From Paraburkholderia agricolaris (GTDB taxonomy: Bacteria > Pseudomonadota > Gammaproteobacteria > Burkholderiales > Burkholderiaceae): DNA of 64,000 nucleotides. Positions 1-8,905 of this stretch are shown piece by piece; the stretch's first letter is position 1; the number at the start of each line of letters is the position of its first letter. Where the stretch lies: contig NZ_QPER01000002.1 in the NCBI RefSeq assembly GCF_009455635.1, positions 806,001 through 870,000 on the forward strand. Direction: 5' to 3'. Both the position numbers and the translations under genes were made by a program. Under the pieces are notes generated by a model. It worked only from the letters and a program-made list of their open reading frames with translations. It was not told the origin of the DNA and did not search any database.

Positions 1-85
1 CGTGTCCCGTCGGCGTAACGGCGCTGAGCTGCCATCAAACACCATGCATGGCGACTCCCGCTCTCACTCACGCTCAGCTCGTCGA

Positions 86-1249
86 TTAAAACGCAGCGGT
101 ATAAATTGCCAGCGCATCGGCCTCGGTAACAGGCCGGGGATTATTCACCAGAAGCCGCGTTTGCAACATCGCGTCGCTCGCCATCCGCTCGAGCCCGCTT
201 CGTTCAATGCCGACGTCGCGCAATCGGGCCGGAATCGCGGTTGCGGCAATCATCTGTTCGAGCCGTTCGATCAACGCCAACGTCTTGCTCTCCGCGCTGC
301 CCGTCAGACCCGGCGCGATCACGTCCGCGAGTTCCGCGTACAGATGCGCCGCTGCCTGGGCGTTGAAGCGCAGCACGTGTGGCAGCACGAGCGCATTCGA
401 AAGACCGTGCGGGACGTGATAAATGCCACCGATCGGATACGCGAGCGCATGCACGGCGGCCACCGGCGAATTGGCGAAAGCCTGCCCGGCGAACGCCGCG
501 CCGAGCAACATCGCTTCGCGGGCCGCGCGATTCTGACCGTTCTCGCAGGCAGGCAACAGATTGCGCGACAGCAGTTCAAGCGCCTTCACCGCCAGCATGT
601 CGGACACCGGGTTCTTCAAATGCGCGGACGTGTAGGCCTCGATCGCGTGAACCATCGCGTCGACGCCGGTTGCCGCCGTTGCTGCAACCGGCAGCCCGAG
701 CGTGAGTTCCGCGTCGAGAATGGCCAGATCGGCGACCAGTTGCGGCGCGACCACGCCCATCTTTTTCGCCTCGCCCACCGTTACGATCGACACGGCCGTG
801 ACTTCGGAGCCGGTGCCCGCGGTGGTCGGCATCTGCACGAGCGGCAAGCGCGATACCGTGACCTTGTTCACGCCGTACATCTCGCTGAGTGCCTGCTCCT
901 GCTGCGGAGCCAGCACGGCGATCAGCTTCGCCACGTCCATCGACGAACCGCCGCCGAGTCCCAGCACGATTTCCGCACCGGCCTCGCGTGCGAACGACGT
1001 CGCCTCGAGCACGATATGCTCGGGCGGATCGGCGATCACATCGTCGATCACGGTGGTGTTCCAGCCGTGCGCCGCGAGATCGGCGAGAGCCGGATTCAGC
1101 AGCCCGCTCTTGTGAAGAAAACCGTCCGTCACCACGCACAGGCGTGTGAGTGACGGAAATTGCGCACGCAACAGAGCGCCGAGACGGCGCGCCGCGCCGA
1201 ATTCGACGACCATGGCCGGCACGGTTTGAAACCGGAATGCGTTCATCAT
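86..1249 (-). CDS. Iron-containing alcohol dehydrogenase
   Basis: NAD(P)-dependent group III alcohol dehydrogenase of about 387 residues, the usual length for the family. Visible signatures are the dinucleotide-binding GGGSSMDVAK (residues ~98-107) and PTTAGTGSEVT (~141-151). The four iron ligands fit Asp197, His201, His267 and His281 (the last in VPHGLSNA). It is the last gene of a seven-gene minus-strand operon, and its start overlaps the stop of the ABM-fold gene (ATGA type; a second ATG follows immediately). It probably oxidises an alcohol or reduces an aldehyde or ketone produced by the upstream FAD enzymes. The substrate cannot be read from sequence. Family certain; role inferred. Confidence 0.9.
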   Translation of the reverse strand: MMNAFRFQTVPAMVVEFGAARRLGALLRAQFPSLTRLCVVTDGFLHKSGLLNPALADLAAHGWNTTVIDDVIADPPEHIVLEATSFAREAGAEIVLGLGGGSSMDVAKLIAVLAPQQEQALSEMYGVNKVTVSRLPLVQMPTTAGTGSEVTAVSIVTVGEAKKMGVVAPQLVADLAILDAELTLGLPVAATAATGVDAMVHAIEAYTSAHLKNPVSDMLAVKALELLSRNLLPACENGQNRAAREAMLLGAAFAGQAFANSPVAAVHALAYPIGGIYHVPHGLSNALVLPHVLRFNAQAAAHLYAELADVIAPGLTGSAESKTLALIERLEQMIAATAIPARLRDVGIERSGLERMASDAMLQTRLLVNNPRPVTEADALAIYTAAF

Positions 1250-1554
1250 GCTGCGTCTCCAGGCACCATATGGCTCGTGACTTCACGCCGCTCGAGCAGC
1301 GGAATGATCGTGCCGAAGCCGAGCCGTTGGAAGTGCGGTGTATCGCGATGCACGCTGAGGCCGTCGGCGTCGCTGTACTGTTCCAGAATCACGAAGTGAT
1401 CGGAATCGGCCGGCGAGCGGAAGAATTCGTAGTAGAGGTTCTTGGGCTCCATGCGGGTCGCCGCCGCGAGTTCCGTAAGGGGCTGCACAATTGCGTCGCC
1501 GTTGCCGGGTTTGGCGAAATAATGCGCGATCACCTGCAGGTAAGCATTTGCCAT
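1246..1554 (-). CDS. ABM-fold (YgiN/LsrG-like) putative monooxygenase or isomerase
   Basis: Small protein of about 102 residues from the Met of MANAYLQVIAHYF. A Met five codons upstream (1569) is possible, but the family begins close to the first beta strand. It has the dimeric ferredoxin-like antibiotic-biosynthesis-monooxygenase pattern: an N-terminal strand, NLYYEFFRS, FVILEQYSDADGLSVHRDTPHFQ. Relatives include quinol monooxygenase YgiN and LsrG, which acts on a sugar-phosphate-like AI-2 intermediate beside an FGGY kinase (LsrK). Here too it sits in an operon with an FGGY kinase, so action on a phosphorylated intermediate is a reasonable guess. It overlaps the dehydrogenase start downstream. 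Exact reaction unknown. Confidence 0.8.
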   Translation of the reverse strand: MANAYLQVIAHYFAKPGNGDAIVQPLTELAAATRMEPKNLYYEFFRSPADSDHFVILEQYSDADGLSVHRDTPHFQRLGFGTIIPLLERREVTSHMVPGDAA

Positions 1555-1579
1555 CGGTTGCTCCAACAAGATGGGACCT

Positions 1580-2155
1580 TCAACGTTCAGGATCCAGATT
1601 CCACAATTCGCTGTCGCTGGTGGAGACCGCGACTGCGCCTTTCTTCAGCGCATCGAACACGTCGCCTTTATTGCAGACGAAGCCCGAGGCGACGATCGGC
1701 GGCAAAGCCTTGCGGTCCTGTTCGGACAGATGCGAGAGCATCGGCGCTGGCATCAGTTGTACCAGATTCGGATCGCTTTGCTCCAATGCCTTTACGCTAC
1801 GCGGCCAGGTCGAGCGGTCCGTCACGAATACTTTCTGCATCGTGACGAGACCGGCCCGATTGCCGCGCTGGATAGTCGCCACCCGGGTCGAGACGAGGCT
1901 GGTGACGCCGATGTCCGCCAGATACTCCACGCCGCCTTTATCTTGCGAAAGCCCATCGCAACTGTCGATATTGACGATGACATACTTGCCGGCTTTCGTC
2001 AGCGCCGCGACCACCGGGTGCAGTTTGCGCAATTCGACATTCGCGACGATCGAGATTTCCGCAGCGCTTTTCAGAAAGATGTCGATCTGCTCGACGCCGA
2101 ACAGCGTCGCAATGACCGGGTGGCGCGTTAGGCGCGCCCCAAGTGACTTATCCAT
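1580..2155 (-). CDS. GlpP-type glycerol-3-phosphate-responsive antiterminator
   Basis: 191-residue protein with the GlpP family pattern: RLTRHPVIATLFG at the N terminus, a KAGKYVIVNIDSCDGLSQDKGGVEYL core (~53-77), then IGVTSLVSTR and a C-terminal PIVASGFVCNKGDVFDALKKGAVAVSTS. Gram-positive GlpP binds glycerol-3-phosphate and prevents termination in glpD leader RNA. It starts 5 bases after the AGPS-like gene and is inside the operon it presumably controls. The operon leader contains a long-range 9-bp helix that could be its RNA target (inference). A GlpP protein is uncommon in proteobacteria, where GlpR repressors usually serve. Confidence 0.8.
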   Translation of the reverse strand: MDKSLGARLTRHPVIATLFGVEQIDIFLKSAAEISIVANVELRKLHPVVAALTKAGKYVIVNIDSCDGLSQDKGGVEYLADIGVTSLVSTRVATIQRGNRAGLVTMQKVFVTDRSTWPRSVKALEQSDPNLVQLMPAPMLSHLSEQDRKALPPIVASGFVCNKGDVFDALKKGAVAVSTSDSELWNLDPER

Positions 2156-2159
2156 GTGA

Positions 2160-3725
2160 TTACTGCTTCGTGTCTTGAGCTTGCTCGTCAGTCAGGCCAA
2201 GCTTGCCGGGATTGAGAATGTTCTTCGGGTCGAGTGTGCGCTTGACTGCCTGCAGAACCGGGAATGCACTACCGAGCGATTCGCTCATATACGGCGCGCG
2301 CAACAGGCCGACGCCGTGATGGTGGCTCAACGTCGCATTGTATTTGATGAGGACAGCATTGGCGGCGTCCCATGCCGCGCGATACCACTTCGCACGATGC
2401 TCGACTTCGACTTCGCCGCGCAACGAGAAGTACAGGCACGCGCCGTCCACATACGCATGCGACTGGTGCGCCGAACCGGCCAGCGTGCCGGGTACTGCAT
2501 TGATGGCGGCCACTACGTCGGCATAGATGCCCGGCAGGTCTTTCCACGGGCCGACCATTTCCAGCGTATCGGCCACAAAACCCGGGCTGCGTTTGAAACC
2601 TTCCGCGCTCTTGCCGGTGAGGTAACGCGTGTCGAGCCACTTCTCGAAGATGACCTTGTCGTCCAGTTGCTCGCCCAGTTCCTTGCAGACACGTTCGCTG
2701 ATCGTCAGCACCGCTTCGACCATTTCGCGCGGACCTTCGTCGGCGATCAGCAGCACGTTCGATTCCGGCAGCCCGAATTGCACGCCGCTTTCGAGTTCGT
2801 CATAAAGGCGCAGGGCAGCCGGGTTCGCGCCTTGTTGCATGATCTGGCGGCATGCTTCGAGGCCGATCGCGAAGGTCTTGAAGCCATAGGCAATCGCCCG
2901 GCCGTAATCCGGCAGACGATGCAGCTTCAAACGCACGCGCACGATTACGCCAAGCGTGCCTTCGGAGCCGATGAAAAGCTGCTGCAGATCGGGACCGACC
3001 GCCGCGCGCGAATAACCGCCCACGCTGATCAGGCTGCCGTCGGCGAGCACCACGTCCATGCCGGACACCATGTCTTCGATCTTGCCGTAGCGCGTCGAGA
3101 GTTGACCCGCGCCGCGGCACGCCACCCATCCGCCGACCGTGCTGATCGCGTACGACGACGGCCAATGGCCCATCGTCATACCGTAGTCGCGCTGGATGGT
3201 TTCTTCGAAGATGTCGCCGAACATGCCGGCTTCGACTTCGACGATCTGGCTTTCGCGGTCAAAGCCGACGAGGCGATTCAGTTCGCACACGTCCAGCACG
3301 ATGCCGCCGCGCACGGGCAGCGCCGCACCGGTCACATTGCTGCGCCCCGCGGACACCGTTACCGGAATCGACGCTGCATGGGCGATACGCATGACAGCCT
3401 GAATCTGCTCGACCTTCGAGACGCGCACGATGACCGCGTGCGGCGTAGCCGGTTTGCCGGCGGTTTCCGTCACCATCGAGGCGGCCCACCAGTCGCGCGT
3501 CCACGCGACGACGTCGGGTGCGAGCGTGAGCACTTCGTCGGCTACGTCGCGCAATGCGCCGATCTGCTGTTCGCTGACCTTGACCGGATCGCGTTGCAGA
3601 CCGGCTTCAGCCGTGCTGTCCTTGACTGTGTCCTTGAGCGTGGCGGCGTAAGCCGGCGGAGTATGCGCGCCGACGATATAGTTGCCACGGTTATAGCCAC
3701 GCTTGATTGCTTCCTTGCTGATCAT
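2160..3725 (-). CDS. AGPS-like FAD-binding oxidoreductase
   Basis: 521-residue VAO/PCMH-fold flavoprotein. The FAD-binding half spans ~95-270 (VSAGRSNVTGAALPVRGGIVLD, YGMTMGHWPSS, GGWVACRGAGQLSTRYGKIEDMV, IGSEGTLGVI). The C-terminal half ends in SHHHGVG (467-473) and LDPKNILNPGKLGL. The triple-His motif and the CLYF segment before it match alkyldihydroxyacetonephosphate synthase more than glycolate oxidase GlcD. AGPS swaps the acyl group of acyl-DHAP for a fatty alcohol. In this catabolic operon a reverse or hydrolytic use is possible, but this is speculation. The start overlaps the dehydrogenase stop by four bases (ATGA). Confidence 0.85.
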   Translation of the reverse strand: MISKEAIKRGYNRGNYIVGAHTPPAYAATLKDTVKDSTAEAGLQRDPVKVSEQQIGALRDVADEVLTLAPDVVAWTRDWWAASMVTETAGKPATPHAVIVRVSKVEQIQAVMRIAHAASIPVTVSAGRSNVTGAALPVRGGIVLDVCELNRLVGFDRESQIVEVEAGMFGDIFEETIQRDYGMTMGHWPSSYAISTVGGWVACRGAGQLSTRYGKIEDMVSGMDVVLADGSLISVGGYSRAAVGPDLQQLFIGSEGTLGVIVRVRLKLHRLPDYGRAIAYGFKTFAIGLEACRQIMQQGANPAALRLYDELESGVQFGLPESNVLLIADEGPREMVEAVLTISERVCKELGEQLDDKVIFEKWLDTRYLTGKSAEGFKRSPGFVADTLEMVGPWKDLPGIYADVVAAINAVPGTLAGSAHQSHAYVDGACLYFSLRGEVEVEHRAKWYRAAWDAANAVLIKYNATLSHHHGVGLLRAPYMSESLGSAFPVLQAVKRTLDPKNILNPGKLGLTDEQAQDTKQ

Positions 3726-5401
3726 TCGGTTTCTCCCATAAGAACAGACTTTTCGTGTTCGACGGCGGCGACGTAGTCGCTCACCTGCTTTGCGACGGCC
3801 GCTGCGGACAAGCCGAGTTCCGTCTGTAAAATTTCACCCACGCGCACGGCGGCGCGTGCCGATGCATCGCGTGCCATCAGGCGTGCGCGGATGCGGCGCG
3901 ACAGCACGTCATCCACGTTGCTCGCGAGTTCGTGTCTGACGGCGTAGAGCACCTCCGCTTCGGTGTACGGCAGACCTTCGACGATCGGCTTCAGCAAGCT
4001 CGAATCGCCTTCGAGAATGTCGGTGACAAAACGCGCTTCCGTGCCGTAGCGTTCGCCCAGTTGCGCGGACAAACCGCCTGACGCAACGATCGCTTGCGCG
4101 TCGTAGCCCGCCGCGCCAAGCAGGTACGCGGACTTCGTCCGGCATTTCGCGCGTTTGCCGATCACTTTCTGCGCGGCGTCGATGGTCTGTTCGGCCATGT
4201 GCCGCGAGGTCGTGAGCTTGCCGCCCACGATCGTGACGAGTCCGTCCGGCGCGGTATGAATCTCGTGATTGCGCTTCATTTCCAGCGTCTTTCCACCGGG
4301 CGGCCCGACCAGCGGCCGGCAGCCGGCGATGCTGCCCACCACGTCCCCGGCCTGCAGATCGGTCTTCAATGCGGAGCGCGCGCCTTCGATCAGGAAGTCG
4401 AGTTCCTGGCGCGTGCAGCAGACGTCGTCCAGATTGCCTTGATAGTCTTCGTCGGTGGTGCCGAGATAGGACACGTTGCCCCAGCGTGTGATCGTCGCGC
4501 GTCGGCTGCGGCCCGGTACGGGAATCGTCACCGTGCAGTCGTTGCGAATCTTCAGCCACGGAATCGCGACGTGCACGCCCTTCGCAGGACGGATTTGCAA
4601 AGCTGCCGGATCGTCTTTTTTGCGGCCGTTCCAGTCGCGCAACCAGACGCCGGTAGCCATCACCACCACGCCGCCACGCACGCGAATTTCGCGCTCGTCC
4701 GCATGCACGATCACACCGTCGACGCTGCCGTGTCCGTCGCGCGTAATCTCGACGACCTTGGCGTGATTGACGACGGCCGCGCCATGAAACGCCGCCGTGC
4801 GCGCGAGATTCAACGTGAGGCGCGCATCGTCCACGCGCGCGTCGAAATACATGAAGCCGCCGGTGAGGTTCTCTTCGTTGAAGGTGGGGCAATGCGACAG
4901 CACTTCCGCCTTACTGAGCTTCTGATGCAGGATGCCTTCGCGCCAGCCGCCGGCAATGTCGTAGGTCCACAGCAGACTTTCGAATGCTTTGGCGAGGCGC
5001 TTGTCGAACACGCCGTCTTTCTCCATGACGGGAAACAGGAAGGGCAGGCGTTGCACCAGGTGCCGTGCGTTTCTGCGCAGACGCTGCCGTTCGAGTAACG
5101 AGTGGCGTACCAGCCCGAGATTGCCCTGCTCGATATAACGCAGGCCGCCGTGCACCATCTTCGATGACTTCGACGAGGTGCCCGAGGCGAAATCGCTCTT
5201 TTCGAGCAGCGCTACACGATAGCCGCGCAAGCTGGCGTCGAGTGCCGCGTAGGCGCCGGTTACTCCGCCGCCCACGATCACGATGTCGAAGGTTTCACTG
5301 CCGAGGCGGTCGAGCTGCTCGCCGCGCACCATGCGCAGGGGCTCGGTGCCGGTCATTTCGGCGCGTTCTTTCGAGGCCTTTCTGGATGGAATAAACAACA
5401 T
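3722..5401 (-). CDS. FAD-dependent glycerol-3-phosphate dehydrogenase/oxidase family protein
   Basis: GlpD/GlpA-type DAO-fold flavoprotein, about 559 residues. The FAD-binding motif is FDIVIVGGGVTGAYAALDAS. It is followed by the family signature SKSSKMVHGGLRYIEQGNLGLVRHSL and a C-terminal GlpD cap domain (HELASNVDDVLSRRIRAR). Known members oxidise glycerol-3-phosphate, or tetritol phosphates in the EryB branch, and pass electrons to quinone at the membrane. ATG 5401 was chosen because a GGGGA lies upstream; TTG 5419 and ATG 5356 are alternatives. The kinase gene stops just upstream, so the two are coupled. Substrate probably the phosphorylated product of the neighbouring kinase. Confidence 0.9.
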   Translation of the reverse strand: MLFIPSRKASKERAEMTGTEPLRMVRGEQLDRLGSETFDIVIVGGGVTGAYAALDASLRGYRVALLEKSDFASGTSSKSSKMVHGGLRYIEQGNLGLVRHSLLERQRLRRNARHLVQRLPFLFPVMEKDGVFDKRLAKAFESLLWTYDIAGGWREGILHQKLSKAEVLSHCPTFNEENLTGGFMYFDARVDDARLTLNLARTAAFHGAAVVNHAKVVEITRDGHGSVDGVIVHADEREIRVRGGVVVMATGVWLRDWNGRKKDDPAALQIRPAKGVHVAIPWLKIRNDCTVTIPVPGRSRRATITRWGNVSYLGTTDEDYQGNLDDVCCTRQELDFLIEGARSALKTDLQAGDVVGSIAGCRPLVGPPGGKTLEMKRNHEIHTAPDGLVTIVGGKLTTSRHMAEQTIDAAQKVIGKRAKCRTKSAYLLGAAGYDAQAIVASGGLSAQLGERYGTEARFVTDILEGDSSLLKPIVEGLPYTEAEVLYAVRHELASNVDDVLSRRIRARLMARDASARAAVRVGEILQTELGLSAAAVAKQVSDYVAAVEHEKSVLMGETE

Positions 5402-5406
5402 GTGTA

Positions 5407-6942
5407 TCAGTCCCCACAACCATTATCAAATGCGCTTGCATGAGCAAGTTCGGCCTCGACCCTTGCCTGCCACGAGGCGCGCCGCTTCGCGCGCGCGCCT
5501 GAGTCCGCCGACGGCTCGAACACCGCGTCGGTGACGGTAGTGGCGCGGGCCTGCTGCAACGAATCCCACAGCAATCCCGACGAACCAGCGAGAAACGCGA
5601 TGCCACGCAGGCTCGCGCGGTCGCTTTCATGCATGCGCCGCACCGGCATGCCGCTCAGATCGGCCTGAATTTGCAACAGGGTGTCGCTGCCCGACAGGCC
5701 ACCGCCGACCACCAGTTCGGAGGCTTCGACATCCGCGATCGCCTGGTTCGCGTCGATGCACAACGCCACCGAATGCGCGATGCCTTCGAGAATCGCGTAG
5801 GCGATTTCGGCTTGCGTCGTGGCGATGGAAATGCCGCACAGCGAAGCGCGCGCATTCGGTTGCAATTGCGGCACGCGCAGGCCGGTCAAGGCAGGCAGGA
5901 AGGTCACGCCGCGCGCCGAGTTCACCGTTGCGGCGAGCGCGCTGATCTGGGCGGGATTGTCGAACCAGTGCAATTTCTCGCAGATCCAGTTCAGCGCCGA
6001 GCCTGTAGTCGCGACGAAGGTTTCGAGCGAATAATGCGAGACGTTGTGCTGGCGGCGCGCGGTCATGGTCAGCGTGCCGTCGTGCGAAGTCCCTGTGACG
6101 GGTGGAATCTGCGTGCCCACCAGCAGATCGACGAAACTGCCGGTGCCGTGGACACACATCGACTGGCCGCGATCGAGACAGCCCAGTCCCACGGCGCCCG
6201 CGAGCTGATCGCCCGCACAGGCGAGAATCGGCACGTCGATGCCGAGCAGGTCGGCGCGAGTTCGGCCGAATTCATCGGCATCCTGACGAAGTTCCGGCAA
6301 CAGGGTCTGCGGGAAGCCGAGCGCATCGATCCAGTCGAGACAATAGCGGTGCTCGGCCAGCAGATAGGCGCTCGCCGAGGTCGCGTTGGTCGGCGTCGTC
6401 ACACAAACGCGTTCGTTCGACAGATGCCAGAGCAGCCACGTGTCGATCGTGCCGAACGCGAGGCGGCGCTCGCGCTGGGCCAGGATCACAGAAGGTGTCT
6501 TTTGCAGGTGATGGGCCGCCCACAGATAGGGCGAGCGCACACCGGCAGGACGTCCCACGCGTTCGATCAGTGTGCTGTCCCACTTCGCGGCCAACCGGTC
6601 CAGTTCGCTTGCGTGGCGTGTGTCCTGCCACACCATTGCGGGCACCAGCGCGCGGCCGGTGTGGGTGTCCCACAGCACGGCAGTGGCGCGTTGCGTCGCA
6701 ATGGCTAACGCGACCACGTTCAACTGCTCGCTTGCCGCGCGAGCCAGCGTCGCGCGGCACACGGCGAGGGTTTTCTCGAGGATGGCGTTCGCGTCCTGCT
6801 CGACGACGCCCGGCCGCGGGCTGTCGACACTGAGCGGCAGATACTCCAGACAGGAGACCTGTCCGTCTGCGTCGACGACTGCCGCGCGCGTGCCGGACGT
6901 CCCCTCGTCGATGGCGAGAATAACGTTTCGATTACGGGTCAT
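5407..6942 (-). CDS. FGGY-family carbohydrate (glycerol-like) kinase
   Basis: 511-residue two-domain FGGY kinase. The N-terminal phosphate loop reads ILAIDEGTSGTRAAVVDADG, where classical glycerol kinases have a DQGTTSSR-type sequence. The central catalytic region is VPILACAGDQLAGAVGLGC, and the ATP-side motif is ELVVGGGLSGSDTLLQIQADLSG. Overall layout and GDQ segment are glycerol-kinase-like, but the P-loop variant and the operon partners suggest a related polyol or substituted glycerol. It overlaps the MFS gene upstream (ATGA) and ends just before the dehydrogenase start. No symbol assigned because the substrate is uncertain. Confidence 0.88.
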   Translation of the reverse strand: MTRNRNVILAIDEGTSGTRAAVVDADGQVSCLEYLPLSVDSPRPGVVEQDANAILEKTLAVCRATLARAASEQLNVVALAIATQRATAVLWDTHTGRALVPAMVWQDTRHASELDRLAAKWDSTLIERVGRPAGVRSPYLWAAHHLQKTPSVILAQRERRLAFGTIDTWLLWHLSNERVCVTTPTNATSASAYLLAEHRYCLDWIDALGFPQTLLPELRQDADEFGRTRADLLGIDVPILACAGDQLAGAVGLGCLDRGQSMCVHGTGSFVDLLVGTQIPPVTGTSHDGTLTMTARRQHNVSHYSLETFVATTGSALNWICEKLHWFDNPAQISALAATVNSARGVTFLPALTGLRVPQLQPNARASLCGISIATTQAEIAYAILEGIAHSVALCIDANQAIADVEASELVVGGGLSGSDTLLQIQADLSGMPVRRMHESDRASLRGIAFLAGSSGLLWDSLQQARATTVTDAVFEPSADSGARAKRRASWQARVEAELAHASAFDNGCGD

Positions 6943-8402
6943 TGCTGGGATTTCTCGATTGCCGGGGTCATGAATGCGGATGCTTGCTCAGCGTCGCCTT
7001 TGAATTGCGGCGCGTTGGGTTCGTTGTCGGGGGTGATGGTGGTGCGCGTCGGGTCCCACTTGATGACAAAGCAGATCACGCTCGCCACCAGCGGCACGAT
7101 GGCCAGGATCAGGAAGGTGGTGTCGAGGCCGTAGCGCTCACGAAACAGCGGGAACACCAGCAGGCCCAGCGCGGCGCCAATCGACCCCAACGCGCCGATT
7201 ACGCCGTTGGCGCCCGCGCGAATCTCACTGCGAAACGACAGCGAAGAAAGACTCTTGCCGTTCGCGCCGGGCCCTGAAGAGTGAAACAGAATGAACAGCG
7301 AGGGCACGATCACCGCGAGCCACAATGGCATTTTCGAGCCGAACAGACCGAGTACCACCAGCATTACGAAGACCGCGGCGAAGCCGAATGCGGACGCGCG
7401 CCGCAAGCCGAATCGCTTGCCGATGACCGGCGACATGAAGCCGCCGAAGATGCCGAACACGTTGAAGAGCAATGCGCCGAGCGTGGCGTAGACGAAATCC
7501 TTGCCGAACAACGCCGCGCTGATCAACGGCAGATACCAGCCGATCGCGAAGTACTGGATCGACTGGCCGACCTGAACGGTAGCGGCGAGCAGGGTGCGTG
7601 GCAGATAGATGCCGCGAAAGATCAGTGCGACGTTGGCGAGCCCACGGGTGGCCTGATTCAGCACCGGCACGCGCTCTTCGACGGGCGCGGCAGAGAAGGG
7701 ACGCCCGTAGATGCGGCTCATCGCGGTGGCGGCCTCCACCAGACGTTCCTTGCGCGCGAGCCAGATCGGGCTCTCGACCAGAAACACCAGTTGCAGCACG
7801 AGGATCGCCGCGCCGAACAGGGCCGTTGCCGCCACCGAATAGCGCCAGATCGAGTCGCCCACGTGCCAAGATTGAAACAGCAGTGCGAGCAGCAGGTTGG
7901 AGCAGACGGCGGTGTACCACATGCCCTGCCATGCATTCAGGCGGCTCTTCAGTTTGACCGGCGTGAACTCGGCGAGCATCGCCATCGCAATCGCGAAGTC
8001 GATCCCGTAGGCCATGCCGACAAAGAAGCGGCCCGCCAGAATGACTTCGAAACCCGGTGCGAACACCACCAGCACGGCGCCGATCACCGCGAGCAATTTG
8101 GCCAGCACTAAAGGACGGATGCGCCCCCAGCGATCGGCCATCCAGCCGCCGATCGGGTTAAAGGCGATCGCAACCCAGGACGCAAACGACGTCATGAGCG
8201 CAATTTGAGGCGCGCCGAGATGGAGATCCCGCGTCATGGGCCCGAGGCCCGCGCTCAAAGCAGAATTGGAGAATGCGTCTAGAAACAGGCCGCCGAGTGC
8301 GAGCCACCAGATAACGCCGGCTCTACCGGGAATGCCTGAACATGAATCGATGAATGAAATAACATCGTCAATGCCACGAATCTTAATCGCGATCGTTTGC
8401 AC
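6939..8402 (-). CDS. MFS transporter, first gene of the polyol-type operon
   Basis: 487-residue major facilitator protein with about 12 membrane helices. The loop 2-3 motif is GGWMADRWGRIRPL, and the sugar-porter-like VESPIWLARKERLVEAATAMSRIYG lies near the centre. It probably imports the substrate of the operon across the inner membrane. The start is GTG 8402, preceded at good spacing by AAAGGAGA; the next Met lies far into the first helices. Its stop overlaps the kinase ATG. The upstream region holds a perfect inverted repeat and a potential leader helix, so the operon promoter is probably here. Confidence 0.88.
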   Translation of the reverse strand: MQTIAIKIRGIDDVISFIDSCSGIPGRAGVIWWLALGGLFLDAFSNSALSAGLGPMTRDLHLGAPQIALMTSFASWVAIAFNPIGGWMADRWGRIRPLVLAKLLAVIGAVLVVFAPGFEVILAGRFFVGMAYGIDFAIAMAMLAEFTPVKLKSRLNAWQGMWYTAVCSNLLLALLFQSWHVGDSIWRYSVAATALFGAAILVLQLVFLVESPIWLARKERLVEAATAMSRIYGRPFSAAPVEERVPVLNQATRGLANVALIFRGIYLPRTLLAATVQVGQSIQYFAIGWYLPLISAALFGKDFVYATLGALLFNVFGIFGGFMSPVIGKRFGLRRASAFGFAAVFVMLVVLGLFGSKMPLWLAVIVPSLFILFHSSGPGANGKSLSSLSFRSEIRAGANGVIGALGSIGAALGLLVFPLFRERYGLDTTFLILAIVPLVASVICFVIKWDPTRTTITPDNEPNAPQFKGDAEQASAFMTPAIEKSQQ

Positions 8403-8422
8403 AATCGGTCTCCTTTAGTTTT

Positions 8423-8510
8423 TCTGTAAGAGGCCGGTGCTGTTCGCGGAGCAAATCGCGAGTGCGTATTCGGATGCGTTCCGTTTACGCGCAAGAGACC
8501 ATCTTACAGA
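8423..8510 (-). promoter_or_regulatory. Possible leader RNA helix of the kinase/dehydrogenase operon
   Basis: On the minus strand TCTGTAAGA (8510-8502) can pair perfectly with TCTTACAGA (8431-8423). The second arm lies just before the AAAGGAGA ribosome-binding site of the MFS gene. Such a helix could be the target of the operon's own GlpP-type protein. No U-run follows it, so it is not a plain terminator. The pairing is seen; the function is inferred. Confidence 0.35.
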
Positions 8511-8519
8511 TAGTCTCTT
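8493..8519. promoter_or_regulatory. Inverted repeat, candidate operator
   Basis: Perfect repeat AAGAGAC-N13-GTCTCTT, overlapping a second symmetry AGATA-N6-TATCT (8508-8523). It lies 91-117 bases upstream of the GTG of the first operon gene. It probably marks a repressor or activator site near the promoter. The rest of 8403-8905 shows no gene; its right part carries the sigma gene's iron-type site. Confidence 0.45.
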
Positions 8520-8841
8520 ATCTAGATCTGCAGGCAAACTTTATGATGCGTCGTGAAAAGTGTCAAGCGTTGTGACGAAGAGAATGGCGAGTGGGGTGAG
8601 TTGAAGTGGGGCAGGGATTTCCACTATTGCACGACTGTGTTCCGCTTCGCGTACTTCGACAAAAATATGGATGCCTAAGTTAATTTCATTTCATGGACGG
8701 CCCGGACTATCTGATGATCACTGGCCGCGTGATGTTCGGCACCGAGTGCCAGGTACTGGCTGTCTATAGTTAATTCTCATGCCGCGGGAATCCTGCCTTA
8801 TCAAGCAAACCGGTCGAACCCGTGAGGTTATTTCAAATCTT

Positions 8842-8860
8842 GATTGAGAATGATTCGTGT
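8842..8860 (+). promoter_or_regulatory. Fur-box-like site upstream of the ECF sigma gene
   Basis: GATTGAGAATGATTCGTGT resembles the GATAATGATAATCATTATC Fur consensus (GAGAATGATT core), 45 bases before the sigma start. A weak but sensible match given the sigma family. Confidence 0.45.
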
Positions 8861-8905
8861 TTACGATAAATTGATGTCGTTTCTTGAGAAATTCGGAGCG
8901 AATTC

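Noticed and set aside
2..1153. 383-residue plus-strand open frame opposite the iron alcohol dehydrogenase
   Set aside because: Arg/His-rich translation with no domain; the opposite strand encodes a clear enzyme. High GC makes such antisense frames common.
2175..3776. 533-residue plus-strand frame opposite the AGPS-like gene
   Set aside because: Low-complexity His/Arg/Ala composition and complete overlap with a recognised flavoprotein.
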